64,000 nt of DNA from Symsagittifera roscoffensis (GCF_963678635.1 NC_087067.1:7797716-7861715), one strand, 5' to 3'; counted from the stretch's first letter, positions 1 through 12,876 are shown. Made by a program: numbers and translations. The notes: generated by a model not told the origin, from the letters alone.

Positions 1-3000
1 ACGCCATTTCTTTAATAATTTCTTGGTTCCTCTTGGTGGAACCACTTCCTGGAACACCCAGACGTAGTCGCCAACTGAGTAGGCTTTCGCATCAGCTGTC
101 CTTTTGTCAAACCTCCTTTTTTGTCTAATTTGCGCCTGTTGCGTATTCCTCCTGCATAAGTCATTGAGATCCTGCTGTCTTCTAATAACATCCCGCACGT
201 ACGTTTGCGGTGCTGTCCTCTTCCCCTCATATTCAGGGTAGAAAAACGTCAACGGGAGCGCTTTTTCGTGATCCGTTAGCATCATGTGCGGACTTATTCC
301 CGTGGTGGAATGCTCTGTGCTGTTGTAAGCACCCATCACTTGCGGCAGGTGCTTGTCCCAGTCATCCATGTAACGCGAGCAATAGACTCTCAGCATGGAT
401 ACCAGTGTGCAATTTTGCCTCTCGACTAGGCCATTCGTTTGCGGGTGATAAGTGGTCGAGTGGGCCTGCGCTACCTGCGACCTTTTCATCAACTCCTTCG
501 TGAGATCGCCCACGAATGCTTTGTTATTGTCCGATTGGAACGTGATGGGGCAGCCATGCCTCGCTATCCACACATTTATCAAATGATCAAATGATCGCAT
601 GTTTCTTCCGCCAATGCTGTCATGCAGGGTGCTGCCTCCGCATACTTCGTAAAATGGTCGATCATTACCAGCACCTGATTATAGCCCGTTGCTGTCATAC
701 AGATTTTCTGATGATCAATTTGCACCACTTCGTTGAAACCTGACGACTCTATTGACTGTAGGGGGAACCTTAGCTTCCTGGGATCCTTCGCCTGCTGACA
801 TGACAGGCATGCTGCGATCCACTTCTCACAAGCCTTCTTCAATCCCGGCCATTCGAATCGTTTCTGTATCCTGTTATACACTTTGTCCACGCCTTGATGG
901 CCCATCTGATCATGTGAGCGAAAGAGCAATTCGGTCTGGTACAACTGTGGTAACACTATTGAATTGTATTTATAGAGGACCTTGTCCTCCTCTTTTCGTT
1001 TGCAGGCTACGATTCCGTCCTTGTTCAGGTACAACAAGTCGTTTCGCTTCTGGTAGAATTGCTTCAGGATTTTGTAGCTGTCTTCTTCCAAATCTCCCTT
1101 GTCTGGTGCTCCATTCTCGATCCATCTCTTCAGACTGCTCGTCATTCTGTCATTTCGTTGAGCCCTTAGGAGATCCGACAGCCTGTACCTGGCTTTCAAA
1201 TACGTCTTCACCACGTTCATTTGCCCACTCATTATCTCCGGAGCATGAGCATCGTCCATCAACTTAACACACCATATCTTTTTCAAAGGCGTCGCTTCCT
1301 GCACAGATGGTTCCAGATTGGTACGGACGACCGTACCCTGTGGCAGCAATCTGGTTGGGCGTTTCGAAACTGCTATCAGCTCGAGCTCGTCCGCGGCATT
1401 ATCTACCACAGTGCCCTCTTCATCTGAGGTGTATCTGTCCCTGTCTGGATCCTGATGTGTTTCCCGGTCCAGCCCACGCTGCTTCCAGTCTACCAATAAG
1501 GAGTGGATTGCGATTTCTGACATATCGGAATTGGAAGTTGTTTCAGATGTGTTGTCCCAGGACTGGGGTCCCGAGTCAACACTTGAGTCGACTGATCCTC
1601 CAACGTCATATTCCAAGTTGTTTGAGATGTTTCTCGACTCCCCGGACAAAACTCTGTCCATCGGTCGCTTTGAACCCGACTCCCCGGACAAAATTTTGCC
1701 CCTAGGTGGTCTAGTCAACCTCTCCCCGGACAAGTCGTCCTGCACGGGCTCAAAGGTGTCCGACTCCTCAGACGAGTCGTCCTTGACTGGCTCGAAGGTA
1801 TCAGACTCCCCGGACATTGTCTCGTCCACGGACGAACAATCTGGGCTCGGCTCGTATTCCTCTTTTGCATCCGTGAAGTGCACTCTCCTCTTGAAGCTAG
1901 ATTTCGACCTGATCCTGACTTCCTCAGTAGTTTGGTTCTGATTCAGTGTTCCATATTCAGTGAACGAAGTTCTACACAAGACTTCCTTCGGCATCGAGCT
2001 CACCAGCTGGTTGACAATCGACCTGCAATCCCGTTCAACGCCTTGGCTGCGAATGGACACTGGCCTCTTCTCTGTTCTCTCGGTGACAGTCAACCGCTGC
2101 ATGGTCTCCATCCATTCACGATCATGCCTATCCACTTCCCTGTCCAACAAATCACGGAGTTTTCCCATGACGTCCGGCGCCACGTTCACCGTCCTGTTCA
2201 ATAGAGCCATGCTGTTTATACCCAGCCTGGTTAGTTCTTGCTGTACCAAGTTGGATCGGACTAGCAGATCCAACGGAACGGGCTCGCTTCTAGCTAAAAG
2301 CTTTATCTCCGCGGCCGTCTCCACTGGAAGGTCAGGGTGTCCAGGTATAGGATGTCCTGACTTGTCTAACCACCTGGTAAGTGGCAGCTTGTCGTAGGTT
2401 TCTTTGTCCAGAAAGGAAAACCCGTCTTTGATCTCTGATTGGTTAGCCTGTCTCTCCTCGAGGCGCTCATAAAATTCTGTCTTTTTACTGAGGCTATCTG
2501 CGTTCTGGTGTTTGTCACGAGTACGGTGCTCTATGATCATGTGGTATCCATCCAGGCGCACGATCCAACTACCAATATAGCTTTGGTCCATCGAATAGGT
2601 TTTCAGCCAGGCAAGGGCACGGTTATCCACACGTAACTTGAAGGGAGCACTCCCCAAGTAGGCCCTGTATTTTTCCACGAAAGTGATCACCGCAAACATC
2701 TCCGCTTTTGGTGCGCCGTACTTCATTTCAGTATCACTCAGGACTTTACTCCCGTAGGCTATCGGACGAAGAACCGTTCTCCCGTTCCACTCCTGCTCCT
2801 GGTGAAGTATGCCCGATATCGCAACCACTGATGTATCCGTGTCCAGCACGAACATACCCTTCTCTGTTGGCATGCCGAGGACCGGTGCCTCGCAAAGTTC
2901 ACGTTTGATGTTTTCAAATGAAACTTGTGCCTCATCAGTCCAGGTGAACTTCTTGCCCTTGTTTCTCATCAACCTCTGCATGGGGTATATTTTGTCAGCA

Positions 3001-6000
3001 TACCCCTTGATGAACTCTCGATAATAATTTGCGAATCCCAGAAAACTCATCAACTGTGTATCTGTTTTAGGTGCCTTCCAGGTCAGCACCGCTTCAACCG
3101 CTTCGGGATCTGGTCTCACTCCATGTTTGTCAACCAGGCGGCCTAGATACTTTATGGAATCCCTGAGGATTTCACACTTAGAGGGTTTACATTTCAGACC
3201 CGCCTGCTTCATGCAAGAAAACACCTCCTCCAACCTCTCTATGTGGTCTTCTAAGGTTGGTGTTGCAATCACGACATCATCGACATAACACATGATGAGA
3301 TTCCCGTATTTCTTAGTGACGCTCGTGAGTGCCTGGGCCATCAGTCACTGGAATGTGGCCGTCGCGTTGCACAATCCGAATGGCATCCTCTTCCACTGGA
3401 ACAATCCCAGCTCACACGCGAAGCCTGTTATCTCTCGATCTTGCTTTCTGAGTGGCACTTGCCAGAACGCAGAGCCCAAATCCAACGTCGTGAAGAACTT
3501 CGCGTCTCCCAGCTTGGATAGGCTCTCATCGATGCGGGGAATCGGGTATGCGTCCTCTATAGTCACTGCGTTCAGATAACGGAAATCACAACAAAATCTG
3601 AGTTGTCCCCCTTTCTTTTTTGCTATGACCACGCCACAAGCCCATGGGGACTTCGACGGCTCGATCATGTCGTACTCCATTAACATCTCGATTTCCTTCC
3701 TACACGCTTCTGACTTGTTTGGGGTCATTCTTCTCGCCCCTTCCCTATGAGGTACCGAGCCCTCTTCTATCTCAATCTCGTGCTCTACAAAATTGCAACA
3801 ACCTATGTCAGCCTTATGTTTCGAAAAAACGTCTGCGTTCCGATTTAGCACCGCCTTGAGCGAATCTAGTTCCTTGTCTGATATTTTACCCTTCAGATGT
3901 TCTATCTCAGGTAGGACAGGTTTATTCACTGCTAACTCTGCCTCCGTCGGTCTCTCAGGGAAGTTGGAACAACTAGACAGCCCATCATCTGTTTCCGACT
4001 TCATTGAAAACAATTTCCTAGAAGATTTCAATTCATTCACTCTCCTCATTATACATTCTTGGTTCGCATGCAATGGACATTTAGTTACATCAAACTTTTT
4101 CAAGTTCTCCACACTCTGAAAGTCTGTGTTCAGAGGCAAAGCGTAGTCAAGATTCTTTCCCCTCTGTATTGTCACTGTTGTTGCTTCTGTGTTCAATAAC
4201 ACACTCACACATAGTCCGCTCTGAGTGAGTGAGAAGCTTCTTCCTAAAATAGCCGAGCTTTTACTGTTTGGATTTGGTACCAGACACACCTGTCTGTCAT
4301 TGCTGAGTTCATTCAAGTTCCTCATCCTAAACGTCGCTACTACGGCTTGGTTCGGTTTTAGTCTAACTTTTCGATCCAGAAAAATCGGCACCTTGGCCTG
4401 ATTAATTAAGATCTTATTAAGAGGTCTTTTCTCATACTTTCTCTCAGGATCCTTGATCCTAATCAATCCGTCATTGAGATCGATCGTGACGTCAAAGTTG
4501 CGAACGAAATCCCTTCCTAGGATGAACTGGTCGGATTCGTCCAAAATCTCTGCTACTAGGAAGCTCATCCAAAGATGTCTTCCTCCGAGCTGCAGTGAAA
4601 TGATCGGGGTTCGTCCGGTGACATAGATCGCTCCCTGATTGGCAGCTGCCAACCTGATGTTTGTCGGTATGAGATCCGACCTTTCGAAACCCATGTCAGT
4701 CCAAGTTTTGACTGGCATGACACTAACCACTGCTCCCGTGTCTAGCAGTCCCTTTACTGAAAGTTGTCTGCCCTGCACGTCCAGAACGTGTGCGGCCAGA
4801 TCGGCCTCACAACCAATATGCACCGCATCTTGTTCGAGCATCGCGTTGTGTCCGATTCGTCTAACCTTCAGCTCCTCTTGACCAATGTATATCCGGCCAA
4901 TCTGATCGTTCGCATCAGTTATGTGAGCTTTCGTGTAGTTATTGATGCCATCTACATTCATCAGGATCGGGTAAGGGCCATGGACATCGATATAATGTCC
5001 GTCCACTTTCATCAGCCTCGGACCTCCCGTTGTGAGCAGCGCTCGCACTGCCCTGGAGTCCAGTTTGGGATCCTTCTCCTTCAGGTAGTCGGCATAGATG
5101 TCCAGGTGGACTAGTGTAATCTCGGATGGCTCACTCAAGTTCTTGACCACCTGGTGCCCTGCGACTGAGATGATGGACATTATTTTGGTCCCCGCCTTCG
5201 TCATGCCGAAAGTCTTACCAGATATAACGTTCAGTTTTAGTCCCTGTTTCTCGGGTTCCTCTTTGTCTTCTGCTTTTGTCGTTTTACCCGGGACATTAAG
5301 ATTTTCCCGAAGATCTCTGCTCTCCAGCTCCGACCTTACCCATTGCTCCACTTCTTTCGTGGCTAGGTCCTGTTTGACATTCTGCAGCGCTGTCCTTGCC
5401 GCCAGGCCGTAATCCACCTTGAGTGGGCTAGACGACTCTGCTTCGAGGTTCGAGGCTACCACCTCGTCAGGCCATTTCTTAACCTTCTTGATCGTGAAGG
5501 TGCTCGGTGTCGTCTCGTTTCTCCGAGATTCAGCCTCGTTCATCAGACGTGCTCGACTGGCCTTGACACCCGAAAGCGCCTCTTCGTGGCGGGGATGTTT
5601 CGCGTCTGCTACTGCGTCCCAAAATTGAGTACAATCCGACTTGAAGTGTCCCTCCAAATTACAGAAGAAACACCTCGGACCATATTTCATGATGAGCCCT
5701 CTGACGTACTCCTCATGATCCTCGTCGGTCGCGTCGGCGTCCTCGAGATTGTAGCCTATGGCCTTCATGTTCTGTTTGTATGCAGAACACGCAGAAACGT
5801 GATGGTCCATCGAACCACAATTCGCACACGACCTCCTCTTGTCCATGTCATCGCGAGGTTTGTACCAACTGGAATTCGCACCAGTGTTTGTCCCGCTATA
5901 GTTGCCATAATTGCTGTAACGGTTTTGCGCCCTCGGTTTTATGAGTAAATACTCGCGTGACTTCATACGCAAGTCGTCAGGCGTGGGTACCTGGTCAAGC

Positions 6001-7250
6001 GACAGGGTGAAGTGAGTGGCCAACGTCGTCTTCAACTCCTCACTCCTTACTCCATCCATGAACTTCGAAGCAATCGCCAAGTTTCGCTCGGATATTCTCT
6101 CATCCGGGTTGCTTCTCCTCCTGAGCAATTCAAGGTCGTCCAAGAATTTATCTATTGATTCTTCATCTCTCTGACGCCTCTTCTCGAACTTCACCATAGC
6201 CTGGTGCCCTTGTACTCCAGAGCCGAAACGATTCAGCAGGATGTCGAATATCTTGCGAGCGCTGTCTCTCTCATTGGCTCTTTTTGCCATTACACAACTT
6301 AATGCAGTACCCTCCAGGTTGCTCGTCAGCGCGCTGCACTCTTGTTTCTTGGAGAGATTCTCTTCCTCAAAGTGTAACTTCATCACCTCTATCCAAGTAT
6401 CAATGCAGCCGTCTGACTCGTCTTTACATGACTTCGGCTTTTTCAGTGTTCTTCTTGACCTCTCTCCTCTCTCGGTTGACTTCGAGAGCTTGGTGATGAA
6501 TGTTTCAAGAGATCTGTTCAGAGGCTCAAACATCGAGGCATACATCGTTGTGTCTTGTGAGACTGTAGTCAGATCTGGTACTGAACTGACTTGTGGCACG
6601 GTTGGCAATCTTGTCTCCGGGGTGGCATCTGCCTCCGACGGGACTGGATTCGTCCAGCCAGGCCTCTGCGGGGCTGCCCTTGGCCGCTCCTTGTTTCTAT
6701 GTTCGTAGTTCGTTCTCGAGCCTTGCTGGGCTCTGGCACTGTAGCCCGTATCATCTCCAACATTCGCATGGCGTGAGCGCTCCCTTGAGTTGGAATGCTC
6801 CTGCCAACTACTCCCATTTAGGATCACGTCAAGCTTCCGCATCATCAAGTCAGATTTGGCGTCCAACCTCTTTTCCAGGCCCGTCATCGTTTGGGCGTAG
6901 GTATTATCATGATCATTCAATAATCGCTCGATCTCTCTTGTCATCCTAGCCTCTCTTTCCTCTGACTCTTTGTTTGCCTGTGCCAGGCTCTCAGCCAGGC
7001 ATTGATCGGTGTTACGAATCAATTGAGCCTGATCAAACCTCGCCTGCGACTTCACGTGCGTTAGCTCATCTTTCAAACTCTCTCGACCATGGTGAGCTCT
7101 CTCGTTAACTTGATCTATCCTCTTAGACATGTCCCGCCTCAATTCATCCAGACCATTCATCACACCAGCGAACATGTCACTTATGTCACCAGCTGCCCCC
7201 AATGGCGGGGTTAGCCCTGAGAAGACGAGGTCAACTGCGGCTGTAGCCTA
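1..7250 (-). pseudogene. gag-pol of the left retrotransposon, interrupted
   Basis: In order it encodes the Gag C-terminal half with two zinc knuckles (CANCGSMDHHVSAC, CFFCNLEGHFKSDC), an aspartic protease (LLDTGA), Ty3-type reverse transcriptase, RNase H, and integrase with an HHCC zinc finger. Breaks: (1) the frame is closed upstream by a TAG near 7250 and overlaps the upstream Gag frame by about 40 nt. (2) There is an in-frame TGA at 3347-3345, right after the TFQ motif of the reverse transcriptase, where the intact relative has an arginine codon; the frame continues unchanged on both sides. (3) A perfect 8-bp tandem duplication at 581-596 shifts the frame within the integrase core. Beyond it the correct frame resumes and reaches position 1 in the region preceding the GPY/F-like motif. 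A TTG at 7202 is not a credible start. Confidence 0.88.
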
Positions 7251-8047
7251 GTACTCGATGACGCACCGCCCTTTTGCTTGTGCATTGACGTCATCAGTCT
7301 GTCAAACGTTGATGATGCTCCCATCGTTATCCCATCTGACATAGGCCTGGTCGGCGAGGCAGAAGACGCCTCCCTGATCATGTCGTTCCTTGGGCACGGT
7401 GTGAAGTTCACATCCGGATGGGTTATTTCCGGTTGGTCGTAACTAGAGGATAGACCTCTGGCTTGTAGCGACGTCACGCGCTCATCGTATAAAGACTTCC
7501 AGCTTTTCTTTGCCTTCGAGAACGTCTGCTCTTCACCCGGACTCATACTCGACATCATCGCGTTGTTGCTCCGCTTGGCCAAAGATGAGTGTGTACTTGT
7601 CGGATGTGAAGGTTCCTTTCTCCATTTATAGCTCTTAGTCTCTGATTTGGACATTCCCCTGCACAACACTTCCTCCCGAGGTTCGACCTCGGGACGCTCC
7701 GAGGTCTCCTCTGTCCTCTCGTTTTCCTCCCGTTCGAGGACCTCGTCTGGCTCAAAGTCGGGTCGAATGAGCGTTCGCTCCCCTTCGTCAAAGGGATCCA
7801 CCAGCGTTTCGCTCGCAGGCTCGGCCTCGGCGCTCCGCCCTTGATAGCCATCGACGTTTTTCTCGCTCCTTAGTTTCATTTCGCTCACTGAAAGATCAGG
7901 TTGACCTTTAGTCGATTCGTCTTCAGCAAACGCGTCGGAAGCGCTGCTAAACGAGGTTTGGCTACGCCTAGTTTTAAATTTCCGCGTGCTTCCCTTGCTT
8001 AGCCTGGGAATTTTAGTAGTCGATCCTAGCGAGTCCCTGCGCTGCAT
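7211..8047 (-). CDS. Gag N-terminal reading frame of the left retrotransposon
   Basis: This open frame of 278 codons starts at ATG 8047, the first ATG after the long leader (an open extension to 8107 exists but has no better start). The product is hydrophilic, rich in Ser, Glu and Arg, with no recognised domain. It ends at 7211 and overlaps the downstream gag-pol frame by about 40 nt in the -1 direction. In the intact relative at 16244 the corresponding region is part of one continuous ORF, so the offset here is either a 1-nt indel or a frameshift signal. I see no canonical slippery heptamer in the overlap, which favours mutation. The sequence is not recognisably similar to the N-terminus of the intact Gag. 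Confidence 0.6.
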   Translation of the reverse strand: MQRRDSLGSTTKIPRLSKGSTRKFKTRRSQTSFSSASDAFAEDESTKGQPDLSVSEMKLRSEKNVDGYQGRSAEAEPASETLVDPFDEGERTLIRPDFEPDEVLEREENERTEETSERPEVEPREEVLCRGMSKSETKSYKWRKEPSHPTSTHSSLAKRSNNAMMSSMSPGEEQTFSKAKKSWKSLYDERVTSLQARGLSSSYDQPEITHPDVNFTPCPRNDMIREASSASPTRPMSDGITMGASSTFDRLMTSMHKQKGGASSSTRLQPQLTSSSQG

Positions 8048-8107
8048 AGTTTTTAACAAAATGAAAATATTCGTAATTTGATGGCAATGCAAACGTACCA
8101 CAAACAA

Positions 8108-11100
8108 GATCTAGTTAAATCACTTAACGCTGCCTACTCGATTCCGTCAGTATCAAAATGTCTCTTAGATCTCTCACGACTAAACTAGTGACTCAGCTAA
8201 AGTTACACACAGGGTCTACCCAGTATTGATATAATGCTAACTCAACCCTGTTGTATAGTATAACAGTATCACTAAGTTTCCACAAAATATAATCGACACA
8301 CAAAACACAATCGATAATCAGATAAGAATATCCTACAGGTGACAGCGACCTTTCATCAGTATCAATTTACGGCCACTTTCTTTTCAAGTCACTGCGTTGT
8401 TAAAATCAAGCAACCTTTGGTAAAAAGCAGTGATGATTCAGAAATAGATAAATAAAATTTAGTCTTAAAGAAAAAGACTTCCCCCAATCGGAACGATCCG
8501 AAAGAACGAAGCCCAGGACACAGTCTTCTCAAGTGGGTGTGTATCTGCCTAATACACCCACCGAGGTCTTCTTTTAGGTGTCCTGCGATTGCCCGAGCTG
8601 TCCTACTAAGTAGCTCAAGGCAACCTCTGATCGAAAATTCGTCAAGTCTATGAAAAAGCTCTCCCACACTCGGACTGCTCCAAGTGCACGAGACTAGGGA
8701 ACAATTCTTCTTCTCAAGTGGGTGTGTATTTGCCTAATACACCCACCGAGGTCTTCCTTTATTTGTTCCCGGATTGCCCGAACTTTTCTATTAGGTAGCT
8801 CAAGGCAACCACACGACCAAAATCACAATAAAAAAAGAATTTCTTTGTTCGGGTACTTCTGATACACCCAATGTAGAATCCAAAGTTGATCACAAATTTC
8901 CGGGTCAGAATGGGTTCTTATGATCCTGATAAGCACGCCTAATATCCTAATATGATCCTAATTAAATGGATATTTTCCGTTTCCCAAATTGCCACAGAAG
9001 GTTTACTGAAGTCTCTAACAAGGAAGATCGTTAGAAGGTTTAAGACACTCCGGAGGGTTACCTCGGAGGGTACCTTGATCACCCAAGTTACTTCGGAGGG
9101 TACCTTAATCACCCAAGTTACTTCGGAGGGTCCCCCTAAATTTACTAAGGAGGGTCAATAAGATGCTTAATATGCTCCGGAGGGTTACTTCGGAGGGTAC
9201 CTCCAAAATTTTCAAATTTTTTGATCTCGCTTAGAAGGTTCTCCCACTAGCTTCAAAAAGCGTCAAAACAAGCTTGGAGCTCTAAGGGGAGCTGTTTTAA
9301 CTTCTTTGCGTGATCTCGTGGAAATCTTCCACTTAAGGAGGGTTGCTAAGGGGTTTAGCTGACTCCGGAGGGTCACTTCGGAGGTTTCCCCCAAAATCAA
9401 GAAAAAGGGTTATGTCACCGCAGTAAAGCCTCTGAGAGCGGTCTACCTGTCTTAAAACTAGGTTGGCTGACTCGGTCAACCTTCCCAGTAGGATAAAAGG
9501 TGATTTTATCAAAATCTTATGCCGCTCGGAGGGTTCCTCGTGATTTGGACCCTCCGAACCAACAAATTCTGAAAAGTTTTTCTTTTCCGAAATAATCAAT
9601 CCCCAAAACGGTTGCGATTCGGAAAAGTGGTCAAAAACGTCGACTTATGGTACCAAAATTATCCCGATCGGATAACTAGTCTTTGAGAAATCGCCAAAAA
9701 TGCGTTTGTCAAAATGGCCTTTTTTCACCACCTGTATAGGTTCTGAAAGACTTTTTCCGCAATTCCGGTCGAAAGTGCCTAAAAATACTTGAAATGAGCG
9801 TAGTAGCCCTGTACAGCACTGGAATAATGCAAAAAACTGGACCAAAATTGGTTTAGAAACAAAAATTTTGCCAAAAACTATAAAATTTGAACCCTCCGAT
9901 TCCTTCCTTTTCCAAACCTTAAGTCGTTAGCTCTATCCACGGAGCTACTCGGAGGGTTACCCAAAAATTTCTCTAGTAACCGAACACGTTATGCTAGCAC
10001 GCTCCTAACGCAAAAAATTTTATTGCTCTAACTCTAAAAACTCAAAAACTCGATCCCCAAAACAGATTGACAAAATACAGAAAATTATCAAAATTTTGAT
10101 CGAAAAATTTCCGTTTTTCTAACTTCTACTGAGTCTTTGCTCACGCGGTTTCTTTAGTGACGGGGATCGAACTACGTAGCTACTCTCTATATAAAAGCTT
10201 TTTGCCTTTCGGAAAAGCTCGGATATCCGAAAATTTGGGGGTCTACAGTTTGATCGAAAATCGATGATTTTCGACAGAATTGGGTGTTTTTTGGGTCTAA
10301 TTTAGGAGATAAGTAATATGTAATAAGGATAATAACCTATTAGTAGTCGTTAATGAATAGTACTATACCCTCCTTTGCACCAAAATACCCGAATTAAGAC
10401 CCTTAACTCGGAAATTTGTAATCGATGGAGGGTACAATCGGACCGCGCCAATCGTGCCCCCCACCACTTAAGTTTTAACGAAATAGTACCCAAACGATAC
10501 TAAAATTGCTTCAACGATACCCAACAGTCGTTGCGGATGTTGTCCTTGATGTCCCTGTTGAGTGTGGAACACGTTGATCAGCTTGCCACTCTACCCTCCG
10601 GCCACTGGCAAAATCACCATTAACGTGCTTAAACACTCAAATTACACTCGAGGGAGGGTATCCAACCCTTCACCAAAACATACAATCTTTCTATCAGAAA
10701 CGATATAAATCAATCTGAAACAACAACAAATAGGAAGGTCAGATCACATCTCGTCCGGAAATAACATATAAACTGTCACTTTAAATTTTTTACTGTTTTT
10801 GGTCTTTTTTGGATTTTTTCACTGTTTTTTGTACCTTTTTGTTTTTAAATAAATTTATTTTTGGCCTTTTCTTGGTTATACACTATTTTTGTTTGGTTTT
10901 GCACTTTCTCTTTAATTGTTTTTGGTCCTGGGACCTCAGGACAAGCGGGCTCTAGATTTCCCACCTAACCCTCCGGCCCCCGGAATTTTCGGTGTTAACT
11001 AAGTTAAAAAGCTAAATAGCACTGGACGGAGGGTACGCACCTTCCCCCCAGTACAATAACGGTCATTAAGGCCTCTACCTCGGGCTTACGACCGGAGCGG

Positions 11101-11156
11101 AGGGTTCGTCGCTGAAACGCTTGCTGATCATGATGGTCTTATGCCTTTGACAGGCC
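8108..11156 (-). other. Long untranslated leader of the left retrotransposon, rich in GGAGGGT
   Basis: No coding frame is supported in this 3-kb stretch between the primer binding site and Gag. Its outstanding feature is repeated use of GGAGGGT or its complement ACCCTCC, as a cluster at 9050-9200 (a partly tandem ~40-bp unit containing TTACTTCGGAGGGTACC) and scattered singly to beyond 11.1 kb. The intact element's leader is not obviously similar in sequence but is also long and internally repetitive. Confidence 0.7.
8524..8810. repeat. Two ~100-bp direct repeats in the leader, each with a hairpin
   Basis: Copies at about 8524-8624 and 8709-8810 share a stem-loop (TGGGTGTGTAT then TGCCTA then ATACACCCA), followed by CCGAGGTCTTC, a variable part, then a TTGCCCGA block and AGCTCAAGGCAACC. 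They lie in the untranslated leader of the minus-strand element, just upstream of Gag. Structured repeats there are plausible packaging or dimerisation signals, but that role is inferred from position only. Confidence 0.7.
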
Positions 11157-11171
11157 CACCCAGGAGCGCCA
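11157..11171 (-). other. Primer binding site of the left retrotransposon
   Basis: The minus strand reads TGGCGCTCCTGGGTG, identical to the site at 13771-13785 of the intact element and placed 12 nt downstream of the LTR end. TGG is complementary to the CCA tail of a tRNA. The identity of the tRNA is not clear to me. Confidence 0.8.
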
Positions 11172-11183
11172 TAAAAACGTCTA

Positions 11184-12237
11184 TGTAACATTCGCCCAAA
11201 TACTACACAGCGACGGAGCGTAGAAAAAGTACCTATTAACGACTGGCAGGCGTCAGTTACCTTAATCCTACTCGTTTTTCACCGTCTCGACCTTGCCAGT
11301 TGATTTTCTGGTCTGTTTAGGGCAAAGTAAAAAGTTACCATTTTTAGGCCATCAGTCAAACGACTTTTGATCAGCTTTCGTTTACATGCGAACACAACCA
11401 CATAGCTGAGTCTCGGATCCTCAGACTACGTGATTGTCATTAAAAACACGGCTCGAACAACCTATTTTAACATGTTTTTGTGTGACAGTTCTATATTAAA
11501 TCCATTGGAGATGGATTGACCCTTTCCTTTTCCTAGCTACTCATATACTGAAATATCAAACAATAACGGTGTTAATTAAGAGATCTATGACATTACAGCA
11601 GCTATAAAATTAGTTTATACAGTCCCTTCACATAGAACAGTCCCTGGGGGACCAAGCCTCCGCTCCCGTAATATTCCTGAGATAACGCTCTTATCTCCTC
11701 CAATTTGTGTCCCGGGAGGGTTCCGTGGTGTATTTCTTCCCCCACTGAAGCCTCCTTCTCCACCAATATCTGTTGACAAGTGTCTTATCGTGCGTTGTTG
11801 CCACGATAAGAGGCTTCGTATTTTCCGTCTCTGGTACGACTGTTTTTCACAATATCTGTCGTTGTTCTCATCTTCGTCACTTTTTCAAAATGGCCGTTTT
11901 TCGTATTTCTGAGAAATATTCTTCTTCCAATCGAAATTTTAAAAATAAAAATTCTTGAACATTCCGACCCTCCTTCGCAAATTTTTTCATCAATAAGGCC
12001 TTTAGTCGTTCTTTTTTACGTCGCCGGAAGGTTGTGCTGTGCCAGTCTGGCAGAATGGCACACTGTGCCATCTGGCAGAATGGCACATCTTCCTATTAAC
12101 TTCTGATTTTTCAATTGCCGCGAGAAACTTGAGCATGATAGAGTCGATTCGAATTTTTGAAAAATTGATTTTCCCCAAAATCAAGGTTAAACTTCCAAAT
12201 CAAGGTCAAACTTCCAAATATGACCGAGTGGCAGACA
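11184..12237 (-). repeat. 5' LTR of the left retrotransposon (~1,054 bp)
   Basis: On the minus strand it begins TGTCTGCCACTCGGTCATA at 12237, closely matching the start of the intact element's LTR, and ends GCGAATGTTACA at 11184, matching that LTR's end. Inside are two copies of TGTGCCATTCTGCCAGA (near 12040-12090) and a hairpin with GATGGATT arms near 11505. The other LTR of this element is off-window. Confidence 0.75.
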
Positions 12238-12256
12238 TATATGTTCTTAGTAGCTT

Positions 12257-12876
12257 TGTAACATTCGCCCGGAAGTACATATCGACGGAAAATAAAGCTA
12301 AGCTATAAAACGACTGATTAGCGTCTAAACACCACTCCACATGCTTTCCACCGTCTCTGCCAAAGTCAGTTTTTCTGGTGGTTTTCCTAAAATCTGGTCG
12401 ACAAAACGTTACCGCTTTCCGGCTTCGACCAGAACGCTCAAATTAACTTGATTACATGCAAAAATAGTGAGCTCATGGCTGGGTCTCAGTATCCCCAGAC
12501 CACGAGGTCACTATTAAAATCAGGGTTACTACGATTTATTATATTACTACTGTTTTTGTTCAGTAGATAAAAATCATCATCTCCATCGAAGATGGATCAA
12601 CCCTTTCCCTCATTTCCTAGCTTCTCATTATCTGAAAATGAATCATGTTGATTAAATTCAATTCAGAACATGAAGAGGAAATTAAATTTTATAAATAACA
12701 TTTTGAGTCTTGGGCCCGAGACCCCTCCGGATTCTGGAATCCGGGGAAAAAGCACTCGTATTTCTTTCCGGAAGGCTGGACACGTCGTCGCAACAACCTT
12801 CCTCGATCGTGTGAATTGCTCGGTAACGGTTGTAGCGGCACAATCGTTTTTACTCGGACTGGTTTCTGACAATTTC
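12257..12876 (-). repeat. Truncated LTR of a third related element
   Basis: Starting on the minus strand at 12257, a second copy of the LTR end (GCGAATGTTACA) is followed inward by sequence roughly parallel to 11184-11600, including the GATGGATC hairpin near 12580 and the CTAGCTTCTCAT block. It stops at 12876, exactly where the young plus-strand element begins, so that insertion probably split it. A possible continuation lies at 35769-36130. Only 19 bp separate it from the neighbouring LTR. Confidence 0.6.

Larger units (their letters stand above)
1..12237 (-). mobile_element. Ty3/gypsy-type LTR retrotransposon, 5' part, degraded
   Basis: Read on the minus strand, the element runs from an LTR at the right (12237 down to 11184), through a primer binding site and a leader of about 3.1 kb, into gag-pol, and leaves the window at position 1 inside the integrase C-terminal region. 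Its protein is closely related to the intact gag-pol at 16244-25051 in protease, reverse transcriptase, RNase H and integrase, but its LTR, leader and Gag N-terminus are very different. The 3' LTR and any extra ORFs lie outside the window, so age and total size cannot be judged. Three breaks in the coding region make this copy non-autonomous as read. Confidence 0.9.

Noticed and set aside
752-7851. Many forward open frames of 60-240 codons opposite the left gag-pol, and similar reverse frames opposite 16244-34454
   Set aside because: They are antisense shadows of real coding sequence; none has a recognisable domain or independent support.
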